The position numbers and the translations under genes were made by a program. Below are positions 27,011 to 36,374 of a stretch of 40,558 nt of DNA, in pieces. Below the pieces are notes generated by a model, which made no database searches, was not told the DNA's origin, and saw only the letters and a list, made by a program, of their open reading frames with translations. This DNA comes from Acidimicrobiia bacterium (lineage in GTDB: Bacteria; Actinomycetota; Acidimicrobiia; Acidimicrobiales; AC-14), in contig JAHFUQ010000024.1 of assembly GCA_023265045.1 (NCBI GenBank), positions 1 through 40,558 on the forward strand, in the 5' to 3' direction. Position 1 is the stretch's first letter, and every line of letters starts with the position of its first letter.

Positions 27011-27066
27011 GTGTCGGTCGCCTGGGCCCCCGGGCACCCACGAAGGGAACGACGTGGTGGACCTGA
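27007..27066 (+). CDS. 19-codon ORF bridging carB and pyrD (uncertain)
   Basis: ATG 27007 overlaps the carB stop (ATGA). The frame reads [19 protein letters not shown] and ends at 27066, running 13 nt past the pyrD start. It may only keep ribosomes moving to the pyrD site (aaggga near 27042). No family is recognised and the peptide may be incidental. Confidence 0.25.
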
Positions 27067-27974
27067 GCACACGGGTCGGGTCGGTGGCGCTGCCAAACCC
27101 GGTGATGACCGCGGCGGGCACCGCGGGGCACGGCGCCGAACTGGGGGCGTACGTCGAGCTGGCGTCGCTCGGCGCGGTGGTCGTGAAGTCGCTTTCGGCC
27201 GAGCCGTGGGACGGCAACCCGCCGCCGCGCGTGCACGAGACCGACGGCGGCATGCTGAACTCGGTCGGGCTGCAGAACCCCGGCGTGGAGGAGTGGCTGG
27301 AGGCGGAGCTGCCCGTGCTCGTGGCCACGGGGGCGCGGGTCGTGGCCAGCGTGTGGGGGCTCACCGTCGAGGCCTACGAGAAGGCGGCGGCGATGCTGGC
27401 CGCGTGCCCGGCGCAGGTCGTCGCCGTCGAGGTCAACCTCAGCTGCCCGAATCTGGGCGGTGGTCACCAGATGTTCGCCCACTCGGCGGAGGCGACGGCG
27501 ACGGTTGTCGCCGCGACGGCCGCGTGCAGCCGGCCCAGGTGGGCCAAGCTGAGCCCTAACGTGGCGAACCTGACCGAGATCGCCGGAGCGGCGCTCGACG
27601 CGGGCGCCGAGGCCCTCACCCTCGTGAACACCGTCATGGGCATGGCCATCGACCCCGTCACCCGGCGGCCCCGCCTGGGCACCGGGGGTGGCGGTCTGTC
27701 GGGTATGGCCATCCGGCCCGTCGCCGTGCGGGCCGTCTACGAATGCCGCCGTGCTTTCCCCGGCGCCGCCATCGTCGGGGTGGGCGGGATCGCCCGCGGC
27801 GAGCACGCCGCCGAGCTGCTGGTGGCGGGCGCGAACGCGGTCCAAGTCGGCACCGCGACCTTCGCCGACCCAGGCGCCACGGCCACCGTTCTGACCGAAC
27901 TGCGGCAGTGGTGTGAACGCCATCACGTCGCGTCTGTCGCCGATCTGATAGGGAGCGTGCATGGAACTCCGTGA
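27054..27974 (+). CDS. pyrD: Dihydroorotate dehydrogenase, class 1
   Basis: 306 residues; oxidises dihydroorotate to orotate with FMN. The catalytic base is Cys131 in VEVNLSCPNLGGGHQMF, which marks a cytosolic class 1 enzyme and not the membrane class 2 form (Ser). Other blocks are PVMTAAGTAGHGAEL, GGMLNSVGLQNPGVEEWL, WAKLSPNV, VNTVMGMAID and VGVGGIARGEHAAELL. The PNLGGGHQMF loop resembles class 1B, which normally needs the PyrK flavin/iron-sulphur partner; no pyrK lies in this operon. GTG 27054 has aaggga upstream. Overlaps pyrF by 14 nt. Confidence 0.94.
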   Translation: MVDLSTRVGSVALPNPVMTAAGTAGHGAELGAYVELASLGAVVVKSLSAEPWDGNPPPRVHETDGGMLNSVGLQNPGVEEWLEAELPVLVATGARVVASVWGLTVEAYEKAAAMLAACPAQVVAVEVNLSCPNLGGGHQMFAHSAEATATVVAATAACSRPRWAKLSPNVANLTEIAGAALDAGAEALTLVNTVMGMAIDPVTRRPRLGTGGGGLSGMAIRPVAVRAVYECRRAFPGAAIVGVGGIARGEHAAELLVAGANAVQVGTATFADPGATATVLTELRQWCERHHVASVADLIGSVHGTP

Positions 27975-28653
27975 CCGGCTGGCGATCGCCCTCGATTTCG
28001 ACGACCTCGTGGAGGCCCAGCGCATGGCCCGCCAGCTCAAGCCGTGGTTCGGCGTGGCCAAGGTGGGACTCGAGCTGTACGCGGCGGCGGGGCCCGAAAC
28101 GGTGGCGTCGCTCGTCGACGAGGGCTTCCAGGTCTTCCTCGACCTGAAGCTGCACGACATCCCCACCACCGTGCGGCGGGCGGCGCGGGTGATCGGCGCG
28201 CTCGGCGCCAGCTACCTCACCCTGCACGCCCAGAGCGGGGCGGTCATGCTGCGCGCCGGCGTCGACGGGCTGCACGACGGCGCCGACGCCGCGGGTTTGC
28301 CGGCGCCCGTCGCCCTCGGCGTCACGATCCTCACCAGCGATGCGGACGCGCCTCCGCACATCCTGGGCAAGCGGGTCTCCGCGTCGGTCGAAGGGGGCTG
28401 CGGCGGGATCGTGTGTGCGGCCGCCGATGTGCGGGAGGCGAAGCAACTGGCGCCCCGGATGCTGGCGGTGGTGCCGGGGATCCGCCCCTCCCAAGGGGAC
28501 CGCCACGACCAGGCGCGCTCCGCCACGCCGCAGCAGGCGCTCGACCTGGGGGCCGATCTCTTGGTCGTCGGCCGTCCCGTTACGGGCGCGCCCGACCCGG
28601 CCAAGGCGGCTGCCGAGCTCTTCGAGGAGATCGCTCCCACCGACCCCAGTTGA
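27961..28653 (+). CDS. pyrF: Orotidine 5'-phosphate decarboxylase
   Basis: 230 residues of the short bacterial type; makes UMP. The N-terminal strand LAIALDFDDL, KVGLELY, the catalytic Asp-Lys-Asp array in FLDLKLHDIPTTVRRAA, LHAQSG, GIVCAAADV, the phosphate-binding VVPGIRPSQGDRHDQARSAT and LVVGRPVTGAPDP are all present. ATG 27961 is preceded by agggagc and overlaps the pyrD end. Last gene of the pyr operon. Its stop codon lies within the -35 box of mihF. Confidence 0.96.
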   Translation: MELRDRLAIALDFDDLVEAQRMARQLKPWFGVAKVGLELYAAAGPETVASLVDEGFQVFLDLKLHDIPTTVRRAARVIGALGASYLTLHAQSGAVMLRAGVDGLHDGADAAGLPAPVALGVTILTSDADAPPHILGKRVSASVEGGCGGIVCAAADVREAKQLAPRMLAVVPGIRPSQGDRHDQARSATPQQALDLGADLLVVGRPVTGAPDPAKAAAELFEEIAPTDPS

Positions 28654-28687
28654 CGCAGCGGGCCGGCGCGCTATGGTTCGGACCATG
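28650..28687 (+). promoter_or_regulatory. Strong leaderless promoter of mihF
   Basis: TTGACG (28650-28655), 16 bases, TATGGT (28672-28677), seven bases, then ATG 28685. This is the best sigma-70-like promoter in the window. It starts at the pyrF stop, so mihF can be transcribed apart from the pyr operon. The mRNA would begin at or right beside the start codon. Confidence 0.75.
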
Positions 28688-29008
28688 CCGCTGCCTCCTC
28701 AGCTCACGCCCGAACAGCGTCAAGCCGCTCTCGACAAGGCCGCCGCCGCCCGCCGCCAGCGAGCTGAGCTGAAGGACAAGCTCAAGATGGGCTCGCTCTC
28801 GCTCAAGGAACTGTTCGACTCGGGCGAGTCCGATGACATCGTCGGCAAGATGAAGGTCGTCGCCGTCCTCGAATCGCTGCCTGGTGTCGGCAAGGTCCGC
28901 GCCAAGCGCATCATGGAGGAAGTCGACATCAGCGAGGCTCGGCGGGTGCGTGGTCTCGGCGACCAGCAGCGCAAGGCGCTCCTGAAGCTGTTCCCCACCA
29001 GCCCCTGA
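28685..29008 (+). CDS. mihF: Integration host factor, actinobacterial type
   Basis: 107 residues of the actinobacterial IHF family, a nucleoid protein unrelated to HU-type IHF that bends DNA and affects supercoiling. The N-terminal helices are LTPEQRQAALDKAAAARRQR and KLKMGSLSLKELF. A helix-two-turns-helix DNA-binding core (KVVAVLESLPGVGKVRAKRI then LGDQQRKALLKLF) follows. ATG 28685 is fixed by the promoter and by the family's length; an upstream extension to 28340 is a shadow of pyrF. The stop is within CTGA, where gmk starts. The pyrF-mihF-gmk order is typical. Confidence 0.95.
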   Translation: MPLPPQLTPEQRQAALDKAAAARRQRAELKDKLKMGSLSLKELFDSGESDDIVGKMKVVAVLESLPGVGKVRAKRIMEEVDISEARRVRGLGDQQRKALLKLFPTSP

Positions 29009-29553
29009 CCGTCTTCGTCATCGCCGGGCCATCGGGGGCCGGCAAGGGGTCCATCGCCAACGCCTTGGTTGCACGGGTGGAGAACCTGTGGCTCAGCCGG
29101 TCGTGGACGACGCGCGCCCGGCGCGACGGCGAGCTGCCCGACGCCTACGTGTTCGTGGACCGTCCGACGTTCGAGGCGCACGCGGCGCGCCGGGGGTTCC
29201 TCGAATGGAACGCCCACTTCGAGAACCTGTACGGCACGCCCGTCCCTGAGCCTCCCGCGGGCCACGACGTGTTGCTGGAGATCGACGTGTACGGCGCCGC
29301 CGACGTCAAGCGGCTCGACCCAGGGGCCGTGTTGGTCCTGGTGCTGCCGCCGACGCCCGCGGCCCAGGAACAGCGGTTGCGGGGCCGGGGCGACCGCCCG
29401 GAGACCATCGCCGTGAGGTTGGCCCGGGCCGCCGAGGAGGAGCGCGTGGGACGGGCGCTGGCCGACCACGTCGTCGTCAACGACGACCTTGGTCGGGCGA
29501 TCGACGAGGTGGTTGGTATCGTGGAGTCACACCGCACAACCCGAGAGGCCTGA
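29005..29553 (+). CDS. gmk: Guanylate kinase, apparent CTG start
   Basis: 182 residues from CTG 29005; phosphorylates GMP to GDP. The P-loop is FVIAGPSGAGKGSIANALV (residues 4-22), followed by RSWTTRARRDGE, the GMP-binding block FLEWNAHFENLYGTP, VLLEIDVYGAADVK and the lid RLRGRGDRPETIAVRL. The first ATG/GTG/TTG in frame is TTG 29065, which lies after the P-loop and cannot be the start. CTG 29005 overlaps the mihF stop as CTGA. SWTTRA is a mild variant of the usual SATTR. Directly followed by rpoZ. Confidence 0.94.
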   Translation: MTVFVIAGPSGAGKGSIANALVARVENLWLSRSWTTRARRDGELPDAYVFVDRPTFEAHAARRGFLEWNAHFENLYGTPVPEPPAGHDVLLEIDVYGAADVKRLDPGAVLVLVLPPTPAAQEQRLRGRGDRPETIAVRLARAAEEERVGRALADHVVVNDDLGRAIDEVVGIVESHRTTREA

Positions 29554-29835
29554 ATGCCCGCGAAGAGCACGATGATCTACCCGCCCATCGAGGACCTGCT
29601 CTCGAAGGTCGACTCCAAGTTCAGCCTGGTCAGCCTGGCCGCCAAGCGGGGCCGGCAGATCAACTCCTACTTCAGCCAGCTCGGCGAGGGCCTGGGCGCC
29701 ATCGTGCCGCCCCAGGTGGCGTCGGTGTCGCGCAAGCCGCTGTCGATCGCGCTGGAGGAGATCGCGGCGGACAAGATCACCCTGACGCGCTCGGCGGAGG
29801 CGGAAGCCGCGCTCCGAGAGACGACCGCCTCCTAG
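29554..29835 (+). CDS. rpoZ: DNA-directed RNA polymerase subunit omega
   Basis: 93 residues. The omega core [34 protein letters not shown] and [17 protein letters not shown] is complete. It helps assemble beta-prime into RNA polymerase. ATG 29554 follows the gmk stop with no gap. The gmk-rpoZ-coaBC order is widespread in actinobacteria. Confidence 0.95.
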   Translation: MPAKSTMIYPPIEDLLSKVDSKFSLVSLAAKRGRQINSYFSQLGEGLGAIVPPQVASVSRKPLSIALEEIAADKITLTRSAEAEAALRETTAS

Positions 29836-29843
29836 GGCATGGC

Positions 29844-31058
29844 ATGAGCGTGGGCCGCCTCGCCGGCCGGCGCGTCGTGCTGGGGGTGTGCGGCGGCATC
29901 GCCGCCTACAAGGCCGTCGAGGTGTGCCGCCGCCTGGTGGACGCCGGCGCCCATGTCGTCCCGGTGCTGACCGATGACGCGCTGCGCTTCGTCGGCGCGG
30001 TCACGTTCTCGGCGGTGGCATCGGAGAAGGCGCAGACCTCCTTGTGGGCGGAAGCCGACCCGATCCCCCACACCCGGCTGGGGCGCTCCGCCGACGCGGT
30101 CGTGGTGGCGCCGGCGACTGCCCGGCTGCTGGGCGCGTACGCGGCGGGCATCTCCGACGACCTCCTGACGGCCACCCTGCTGGCGACCCGTGCCCCGGTG
30201 CTGGTGTGCCCGGCCATGCACACCGAGATGTGGGAGCACGCGGCCGTGCAGGACAACGTGGCGTTGTTGCGGGCCCGGGGGGTCGCGGTGCTCGACCCCG
30301 AGGTGGGGCGGTTGGCGGGCGGGGACCGGGGCGCGGGGCGGCTGCCCGAACCGGCGGCCGTCGTGGCCGCGGTCGAGGCGCTGCTGGCGCCGAAGGATTT
30401 GGCGGGCCGGAAGGTGCTCGTGACGGCGGGGGGGACGCGTGAGCCCCTCGACCCTGTGCGTTTCATCGGCAACCGGTCCTCGGGCAAACAGGGGCACGCC
30501 TTGGCGGAGGAGGCGGTGAAACGGGGTGCGCTGGTGACGCTGGTGACGGCCTCTGCGCTGACGGCGTCGTTCTCGGTGGACGTCGTGCGCGTCGAGACGG
30601 CCGCGGAGATGGAAGAGGCGGTGCTGACCCGTGCCGATCGCCAGGACGTCATCGTGATGGCGGCCGCGGTCGCCGACTTCCGTCCCAAGGTGGCGGCCGA
30701 ACAGAAGTTGTCCAAGGCCGACGGCGTGCCCGACATCGTCCTTGAGCCGACCACCGACATCCTCGCGGCCCTCGGCCAGCGCCGGCGCCCCGGCCAGGTG
30801 CTGGTCGGGTTCGCAGCGGAGACGGGCGATCTCGTGGGCCGGGGCGAAGCCAAGTTGGCGGCGAAGGGCGCCGACCTGATCGTCGCCAACGACGTCTCGG
30901 CGCCCGGCGCCGGGTTCGACCACGACACCAACGCGGCGGTGATCGTGGGTAACGACGGGTTCCAGCGCGAGGTCCCGATGGCCAGCAAGCGCGACGTGGC
31001 CGCCGCCGTGTTCGACGAGATCGCTCGGCTGCTAACTGGCCGGCGGCCACGAGCCTGA
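29844..31058 (+). CDS. coaBC: Phosphopantothenoylcysteine decarboxylase / phosphopantothenate--cysteine ligase
   Basis: 404 residues, bifunctional enzyme of coenzyme A synthesis. The N-terminal flavoprotein CoaC domain has VVLGVCGGIAAYKAVEVCRR, VVVAPATARLLG and the active-site PAMHTEMWEH. The C-terminal CoaB domain begins near residue 190 with KVLVTAGGTREPLDPVRFIG, NRSSGKQG, VMAAAVADFRP and QKLSKADG, ending with the FAAETGDL and DLIVANDVSAPGAGF motifs. Eight bases after rpoZ. A 312-nt stretch to metK follows. Confidence 0.96.
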   Translation: MSVGRLAGRRVVLGVCGGIAAYKAVEVCRRLVDAGAHVVPVLTDDALRFVGAVTFSAVASEKAQTSLWAEADPIPHTRLGRSADAVVVAPATARLLGAYAAGISDDLLTATLLATRAPVLVCPAMHTEMWEHAAVQDNVALLRARGVAVLDPEVGRLAGGDRGAGRLPEPAAVVAAVEALLAPKDLAGRKVLVTAGGTREPLDPVRFIGNRSSGKQGHALAEEAVKRGALVTLVTASALTASFSVDVVRVETAAEMEEAVLTRADRQDVIVMAAAVADFRPKVAAEQKLSKADGVPDIVLEPTTDILAALGQRRRPGQVLVGFAAETGDLVGRGEAKLAAKGADLIVANDVSAPGAGFDHDTNAAVIVGNDGFQREVPMASKRDVAAAVFDEIARLLTGRRPRA

Positions 31059-31080
31059 CCCGAGCCCCGACCTCGACGCG

Positions 31081-31358
31081 TTGGTGACCTCGTGGTCGGA
31101 GGTTGTTCGCCTGTCGAAGCGACCGGGATATCAGCCAGAGCCAGCTGACATGATCGGTGCCGTAGGCCCGCTGGTCGCGCTCCTCCAGGCGCCGACGGTG
31201 GACACCGCCCCCGAGCCTCTGGCGTTAGAGGATGCGGTGGGCCAGACGACGTTGGTGATCGAGCCAACGGCGACGGGTTCCCGGAGACGATCGTCAAGAT
31301 CGTGGCCGAAAACGCGGCGGCGTTGCGGCTCTCCGAGCACGGCTTCGAGGCTGAGTAA
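31081..31358 (+). pseudogene. Frameshifted ORF of unknown family upstream of metK
   Basis: The 31059-31370 gap holds no intact gene I trust. Frame 1 reads LVTSWSEVVRLSKRPGYQPE, then MIGAVGPLVALLQAP and EDAVGQTTLVIEP. From about 31266 a different frame becomes protein-like, NGDGFPETIVKIVAENAAAL then RLSEHGFEAE, ending at TAA 31356-31358. A single missing base near 31265 would join them. Codon use is softer than in the neighbours. The end slightly resembles the last helix of amidohydrolase-type proteins, but this is weak. Alternatively the uninterrupted frame 31081-31374 is a real small protein. Confidence 0.35.
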
Positions 31359-31370
31359 GGTTTTTGGCCC

Positions 31371-31373
<3 letters not shown>
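31356..31373 (+). promoter_or_regulatory. Putative -10 box of metK
   Basis: TAAGGT (31356-31361) lies nine bases before ATG 31371, the same spacing as at alaS and def. The bases between are T-rich and contain no Shine-Dalgarno sequence. I see no SAM riboswitch. Confidence 0.4.
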
Positions 31374-32567
<1,194 letters not shown>

Positions 32568-32584
32568 GGGCGGTCGCGCGGGTC

Positions 32585-34285
32585 CTGCCCGACGTCGCCG
32601 CGCTGGCGTCGCGGCCGTTCGACTACCTGGTTCCCGACCACCTGCGGTCCGCGGTGCGGGTCGGCTCGGTGGTGCGCGTGCCGTTGCAGGGGCGGCGGGT
32701 CCGAGGGTGGGTGCTCGGGCTGTCCGATCACGCGGCGACCGAACGGCGGCTGCTGCCCATCGCCAAGGTGTCGAGCGACGGGCCTCCGGCCGACGTGATG
32801 GCGCTGGCCGAGTGGGCGGCGTGGCGGTGGGCGGGCCCGGTCACCCGGTTCCTGCGCTCGGCGTCGCCGCCGGTGGCGGTGCGGGGTGCCCGTGGGCGGG
32901 GCGCGGAGGGGCGCGGTGCGGGCAGCGGCTTCGCGCTCGAAGTGGTGCGGGTCCCGCCCGCGGGCGACCCGTTCGGCCTAGCGCTCGATGCGGCGCAGGA
33001 GGGGGACGCGCTGGTGTTGGCGCCGTCGCTGGGGGAGGCGTCGATGGTGGCGTCCCGGCTGCGGCGCGCCGGCCATCAGGTCGCGCTCATGCCCCGGGAG
33101 TGGGCGCGGGCGGCGGCTGGCGGGTGCGTGGTGGTCGGGGCCCGGGCGTCGGCGTGGGCGCCGGTCGCGGCGCTGGCTGCCGTGGTCGTGATCGACGAGC
33201 ACGACGAGGTGTACCAGGAGGAGCGGGCGCCCACGTGGAACGCGCGCGACGTGGTCATCGAGCGGGCGCGCCGGGCGGGGGCGCGCTGCGTGCTGGCCTC
33301 GCCGTGCCCGTCGCTCGAGGCGTTGGCCCTGGCCGGGGCGGCGCTGCGGTTGGCGTCACGTGCGGACGAACGGGCCGGCTGGCCGGCGCTGGAGGTGGTC
33401 GACCGGCGGGAGGAGGCCCCCGGTCTCGGGCTGTACTCGGAACGGCTGGTGGCGCTGCTGCGGGAGGCAACGCCCGACGAGCGGGTCGTGTGCGTGCTCA
33501 ACCGCAAGGGCCGGGCGGTGCTGATCGCGTGCGTGGCGTGCCGGGAGCTGGCGCGCTGCGAGCGCTGCGACGGCCCGCTGGAGAGCGGGGGCGACCGCGC
33601 TGGTAACGGCGCCAGTGTCGCAAGGATGAAGTGCCGGCGCTGCGGGGGCGAGCAGCCGCCGGTGTGCCGCTGGTGCGGCGCGGGGAAGTTCAAGGCCTTG
33701 CGCATCGGGGTGGCCCGCGTGCGGGAGGAGCTGGAGCTGCTGGCCGGGCAGGCCGTCGCCGAGGTGACGGCGGAGACGGCGGTGGGCGCCTTGCCGACAG
33801 CGCCGGTGCTGGTCGGCACCTCGGCGGTGTTGCACCGCGCCGCCCGGGCGCGGGTGGTGGCGTTCTTGGACTTCGACCAGGAGCTGCTCGCCCCCAGGTA
33901 CCGAGCCGGCGAGGAGGCGCTCGCGCTGCTGGCGCGTGCCGGGCGGGTCGTCGGGGGGCGGGACGGCCGGGTACTGGTGCAGACCCGGGTCCCGGGCCAC
34001 GAGGTCCTGGAGGCGGCCCTGCACGCCGACCCGTCCCGGTTGGCGGTGGTCGAGGAGGCGAGGCGGGCGGCGCTGCGCCTCCCGCCCGAGACCGCCCTGG
34101 CGCGGGTCTCCGGCCCGGGCGCGTCGGCGTTTGTCGAGCAGTTGCGCGACGTCGACCTGATGGGGCCGGCTGGCGACCGCTGGCTGGTGCGGGCCCCCGA
34201 CCACGCCACGCTGTGCGACGCCCTCGCCGCCGTCGTGCGCCCCAGCGCCCGGGTGCGGGTCGAGGTCGACCCGCTGCGGGCGTGA
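32585..34285 (+). CDS. priA: Probable primosomal protein N' (PriA), helicase-defective type
   Basis: About 566 residues, shorter than the ~730 of E. coli PriA. The DNA-binding N-terminus RPFDYLVPDHLRSAVRVGSV and VPLQGRRVRGWVLGL is present. Motif II survives as VVVIDEHDEVYQEERAPTWN, but the Walker A loop is gone: in its place is LVLAPSLGEASMVAS. The zinc region keeps its cysteines (CVACRELARCERC and CRRCGGEQPPVCRWC). Such proteins in actinobacteria are thought to be replication restart scaffolds without helicase activity. No ATG, GTG or TTG is near the start; CTG 32585 is my guess, though it loses the VARV strand, so the true start may be slightly upstream. Confidence 0.85.
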   Translation: MPDVAALASRPFDYLVPDHLRSAVRVGSVVRVPLQGRRVRGWVLGLSDHAATERRLLPIAKVSSDGPPADVMALAEWAAWRWAGPVTRFLRSASPPVAVRGARGRGAEGRGAGSGFALEVVRVPPAGDPFGLALDAAQEGDALVLAPSLGEASMVASRLRRAGHQVALMPREWARAAAGGCVVVGARASAWAPVAALAAVVVIDEHDEVYQEERAPTWNARDVVIERARRAGARCVLASPCPSLEALALAGAALRLASRADERAGWPALEVVDRREEAPGLGLYSERLVALLREATPDERVVCVLNRKGRAVLIACVACRELARCERCDGPLESGGDRAGNGASVARMKCRRCGGEQPPVCRWCGAGKFKALRIGVARVREELELLAGQAVAEVTAETAVGALPTAPVLVGTSAVLHRAARARVVAFLDFDQELLAPRYRAGEEALALLARAGRVVGGRDGRVLVQTRVPGHEVLEAALHADPSRLAVVEEARRAALRLPPETALARVSGPGASAFVEQLRDVDLMGPAGDRWLVRAPDHATLCDALAAVVRPSARVRVEVDPLRA

Positions 34286-34286
34286 C

Positions 34287-34302
34287 TAGGTTCGGGTCGA
34301 TG
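34287..34302 (+). promoter_or_regulatory. Putative leaderless promoter of the DUF3472 gene
   Basis: TAGGTT (34287-34292) sits seven bases before ATG 34300, the same spacing as mihF. It begins two bases after the priA stop. Confidence 0.45.
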
Positions 34303-34968
34303 TTCCGCGCCCGCCGGTTTCAACCTCGCGGCACGTACACCGACTGGTGGTGGCCGGCCAAGGGGTTCAGCGCCGTCGAGCACGTCCTCACGCCCGAGGT
34401 CGACCCGGGCCCGGAGTCGACCTACTTCTGGGCCCACCAGTTCCGCACCGAGGCCGGTGAGGGCGGCTACATCGGCCTGCAGACCAAGGGCAACCGGGCC
34501 GACGGCAGCCTGGGCAAGATGGCGATCTTCTCGTTCTGGGACACCCTCGGCGCGGAGGGTCCGGGGGTGGTGCGGTTCGGCGGCGAGGGGGTGGGGTGGA
34601 GCGTCCGCATCCCCTTCTACTGGGAGGCGGGCCAGCCCTACCGCTTGCGCATCGAGGTGGTCGACGAGGACGACGAGGTCCTCACGTGGGCGGGGTCGGT
34701 CGACGGCGAGGAGTTCGGCCGCATCCGGGCGCCGGCGGCGTGGGGGCGCCTCGGCCCCTGGTCGATCATGTGGACCGAGTACTACGGCGGCCCCGTCGCT
34801 CGGTGCTCGGACCTGGCGTACTCGAAGGTGATCTTCTCGGAGCCGATGGCCGACGTTGACGTCGTCCCGCACCGGTCGAACGACCACCTCGGGGACGGCA
34901 CTTGCCGGGGTTCACAGGTCACGCGCGTCCCTGCCGGAGTGCGTCACGAAATGGGCATGCCCGACTAA
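34300..34968 (+). CDS. DUF3472 domain-containing protein
   Basis: 222 residues resembling the DUF3472 family: TDWWWPAKGFSAVEHVLTPE, STYFWAHQFRTEAGEGGYIG, KMAIFSFWDTLGAEGPG, RIPFYWEAGQPYRLRIEVVD and WTEYYGGPVARC. Aromatic-rich strands suggest a beta-sandwich that might bind carbohydrate; this is inference and the function is unknown. There is no signal peptide from ATG 34300. GTG 34282 (overlapping priA) is an alternative start. Unusual for this location: priA and def are otherwise core genes. The tail after ADVDVVPH seems disordered. Confidence 0.75.
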   Translation: MFRARRFQPRGTYTDWWWPAKGFSAVEHVLTPEVDPGPESTYFWAHQFRTEAGEGGYIGLQTKGNRADGSLGKMAIFSFWDTLGAEGPGVVRFGGEGVGWSVRIPFYWEAGQPYRLRIEVVDEDDEVLTWAGSVDGEEFGRIRAPAAWGRLGPWSIMWTEYYGGPVARCSDLAYSKVIFSEPMADVDVVPHRSNDHLGDGTCRGSQVTRVPAGVRHEMGMPD

Positions 34969-34983
34969 CCTCGGCGGCGTATG
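34966..34983 (+). promoter_or_regulatory. Putative -10 box of def
   Basis: TAACCT (34966-34971) includes the stop codon of the upstream gene and is nine bases before ATG 34981. No ribosome-binding site is visible. A weak GTCACG lies about 17 bases further upstream. Confidence 0.4.
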
Positions 34984-35508
34984 GCCCCGTATGACATCCG
35001 CGTGTACGGCGACCCCGTGTTGCGCACGCCGGCCGAGGACGTCACCAACATCGACGCCGCCCTCCGCCGCCTGGCCGAGGACATGCTCGAGACCATGTAC
35101 GAGGCGCCCGGGGTGGGGCTGGCGTCGCCGCAGATCGGCGTGCAGAAGCGGATGTTTGTGTACGACATCAACGACGGCAAGGGCGGCTTCACCGTCGTCA
35201 ACCCCCGCATCGTCGAGCGGTCGGGGGAGTGGGACTACGAGGAGGGGTGCCTGTCGGTGCCGGGCCTGTCGTGGCCCATCATCCGCTCGGCGCGCGTGCG
35301 CCTCACCGGCTGGGACCTCGACGGCCGCGAGCTGGACATCGAGGCCGACGAGCTGCTGGCGCGGGTGTTCCAGCACGAGACCGATCACCTGGACGGGATG
35401 CTGCTGATCGAGCGGCTGGACAAGGGCCAACGGCGCCAGGCGTTGCGCACGCTGCGCAACCGCGACATCGGGCTCTCGCTCCACCAGGGCCGGGCGGGAC
35501 GGGCCTGA
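34981..35508 (+). CDS. def: Peptide deformylase
   Basis: 175 residues; removes the formyl group from new proteins using a metal. All three motifs are present: GVGLASPQIG, the EEGCLSVPG motif with the metal Cys, and QHETDHLDGML with the HExxH pair. The C-terminal extension GQRRQALRTLRNRDIGLS is actinobacterium-like. Its stop lies within CTGA, the apparent fmt start. The two enzymes act at opposite ends of the formyl-methionine cycle. Confidence 0.97.
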   Translation: MAPYDIRVYGDPVLRTPAEDVTNIDAALRRLAEDMLETMYEAPGVGLASPQIGVQKRMFVYDINDGKGGFTVVNPRIVERSGEWDYEEGCLSVPGLSWPIIRSARVRLTGWDLDGRELDIEADELLARVFQHETDHLDGMLLIERLDKGQRRQALRTLRNRDIGLSLHQGRAGRA

Positions 35509-36374
35509 AGCTCGCCTTCCTCGGCACGCCCGACGTCGCGGTCGCGCCCCTGCGGGCGCTGGTGGAGGACGGGCACGAGATCGCCATGGTGGTGTCGCAG
35601 CCCGACCGGAAGCGGGGGCGCGGCAGCGCGCTCGTGCCGAGCCCGGTCAAGGCGGCGGCGTTGGAGCTGGGCCTGCCGGTGACGGATCGGGTCGACGACG
35701 TGCTGGGGCTGGGCGCCGAGCTCGGGGTGGTGGTGGCGTTCGGGAAGCTGATCCGGCCTCACGTGCTGGCCGAGCTGCCGATGGTGAACGTCCACTTCTC
35801 GCTGCTGCCGCGGTGGCGGGGCGCGGCGCCAGTCGAGCGGGCGATCCTCGCGGGTGACCCGCAGACGGGCGTCTGCATCATGGGGCTGGAGGAAGGGCTG
35901 GACACGGGGCCCGTGTACCAGTGCGCCGAGGTGGCCATCGACGACGACGTGACGCTCGACGAGGTGAGATCCCAGCTCGTCACGATCGGCGTCGAGATGC
36001 TCGTCGGGCTGCTGCGGGAGGGTTTGCCGGCGGACCCGGCGCCGCAGGAGGGCGAGGCCACCTATGCGTCCAAGGTGGCGCCGGACGAGCACCGGCTGGA
36101 CTGGTCCCGTCCGGGTGCGTACCTGTCGCGCGTCGTTCGCCTGGGCCAGGCGTGGACGACGTTCCGGGGCAAGCGGCTGAAGGTGCTGCGGGCGATACCG
36201 GTGCTGGGCGAAGGCGGGCTGGCGCCGGGCGAGATCCACGCCCGGACGCTGACGGTGGGCACCGGCGAGGGCGGGCTGCGGCTGCTGGTCGTGCAGCCCG
36301 AGGGCAAGGCGCAACAGGCGGTGGCGGACTGGGCCAACGGGGCGCGGCTCAAGCCGGGGGAGCGGTGCACCTGA
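35505..36374 (+). CDS. fmt: Methionyl-tRNA formyltransferase, apparent CTG start
   Basis: 289 residues; formylates Met-tRNAfMet. KLAFLGTPDVAVAPLRALVE is the standard N-terminus, followed by VVSQPDRKRGRG, the folate-binding and catalytic VNVHFSLLPRWRGAAPVERA and LDTGPVYQ. A C-terminal OB-like domain starts near residue 190 (YASKVAPDEHRLDWSRPG). No ATG, GTG or TTG exists in frame near the start. CTG 35505 in CTGA with the def stop gives exactly the family N-terminus. VNVHFSLLP differs from the more usual NxHxSLLP by little. The end overlaps the next gene. Confidence 0.95.
   Translation: MKLAFLGTPDVAVAPLRALVEDGHEIAMVVSQPDRKRGRGSALVPSPVKAAALELGLPVTDRVDDVLGLGAELGVVVAFGKLIRPHVLAELPMVNVHFSLLPRWRGAAPVERAILAGDPQTGVCIMGLEEGLDTGPVYQCAEVAIDDDVTLDEVRSQLVTIGVEMLVGLLREGLPADPAPQEGEATYASKVAPDEHRLDWSRPGAYLSRVVRLGQAWTTFRGKRLKVLRAIPVLGEGGLAPGEIHARTLTVGTGEGGLRLLVVQPEGKAQQAVADWANGARLKPGERCT

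Noticed and set aside
31059-31370. SAM riboswitch before metK
   Set aside because: I could not find the conserved cores of SAM-I, SAM-II or SAM-IV type elements, and the TAAGGT box next to the ATG leaves no leader.
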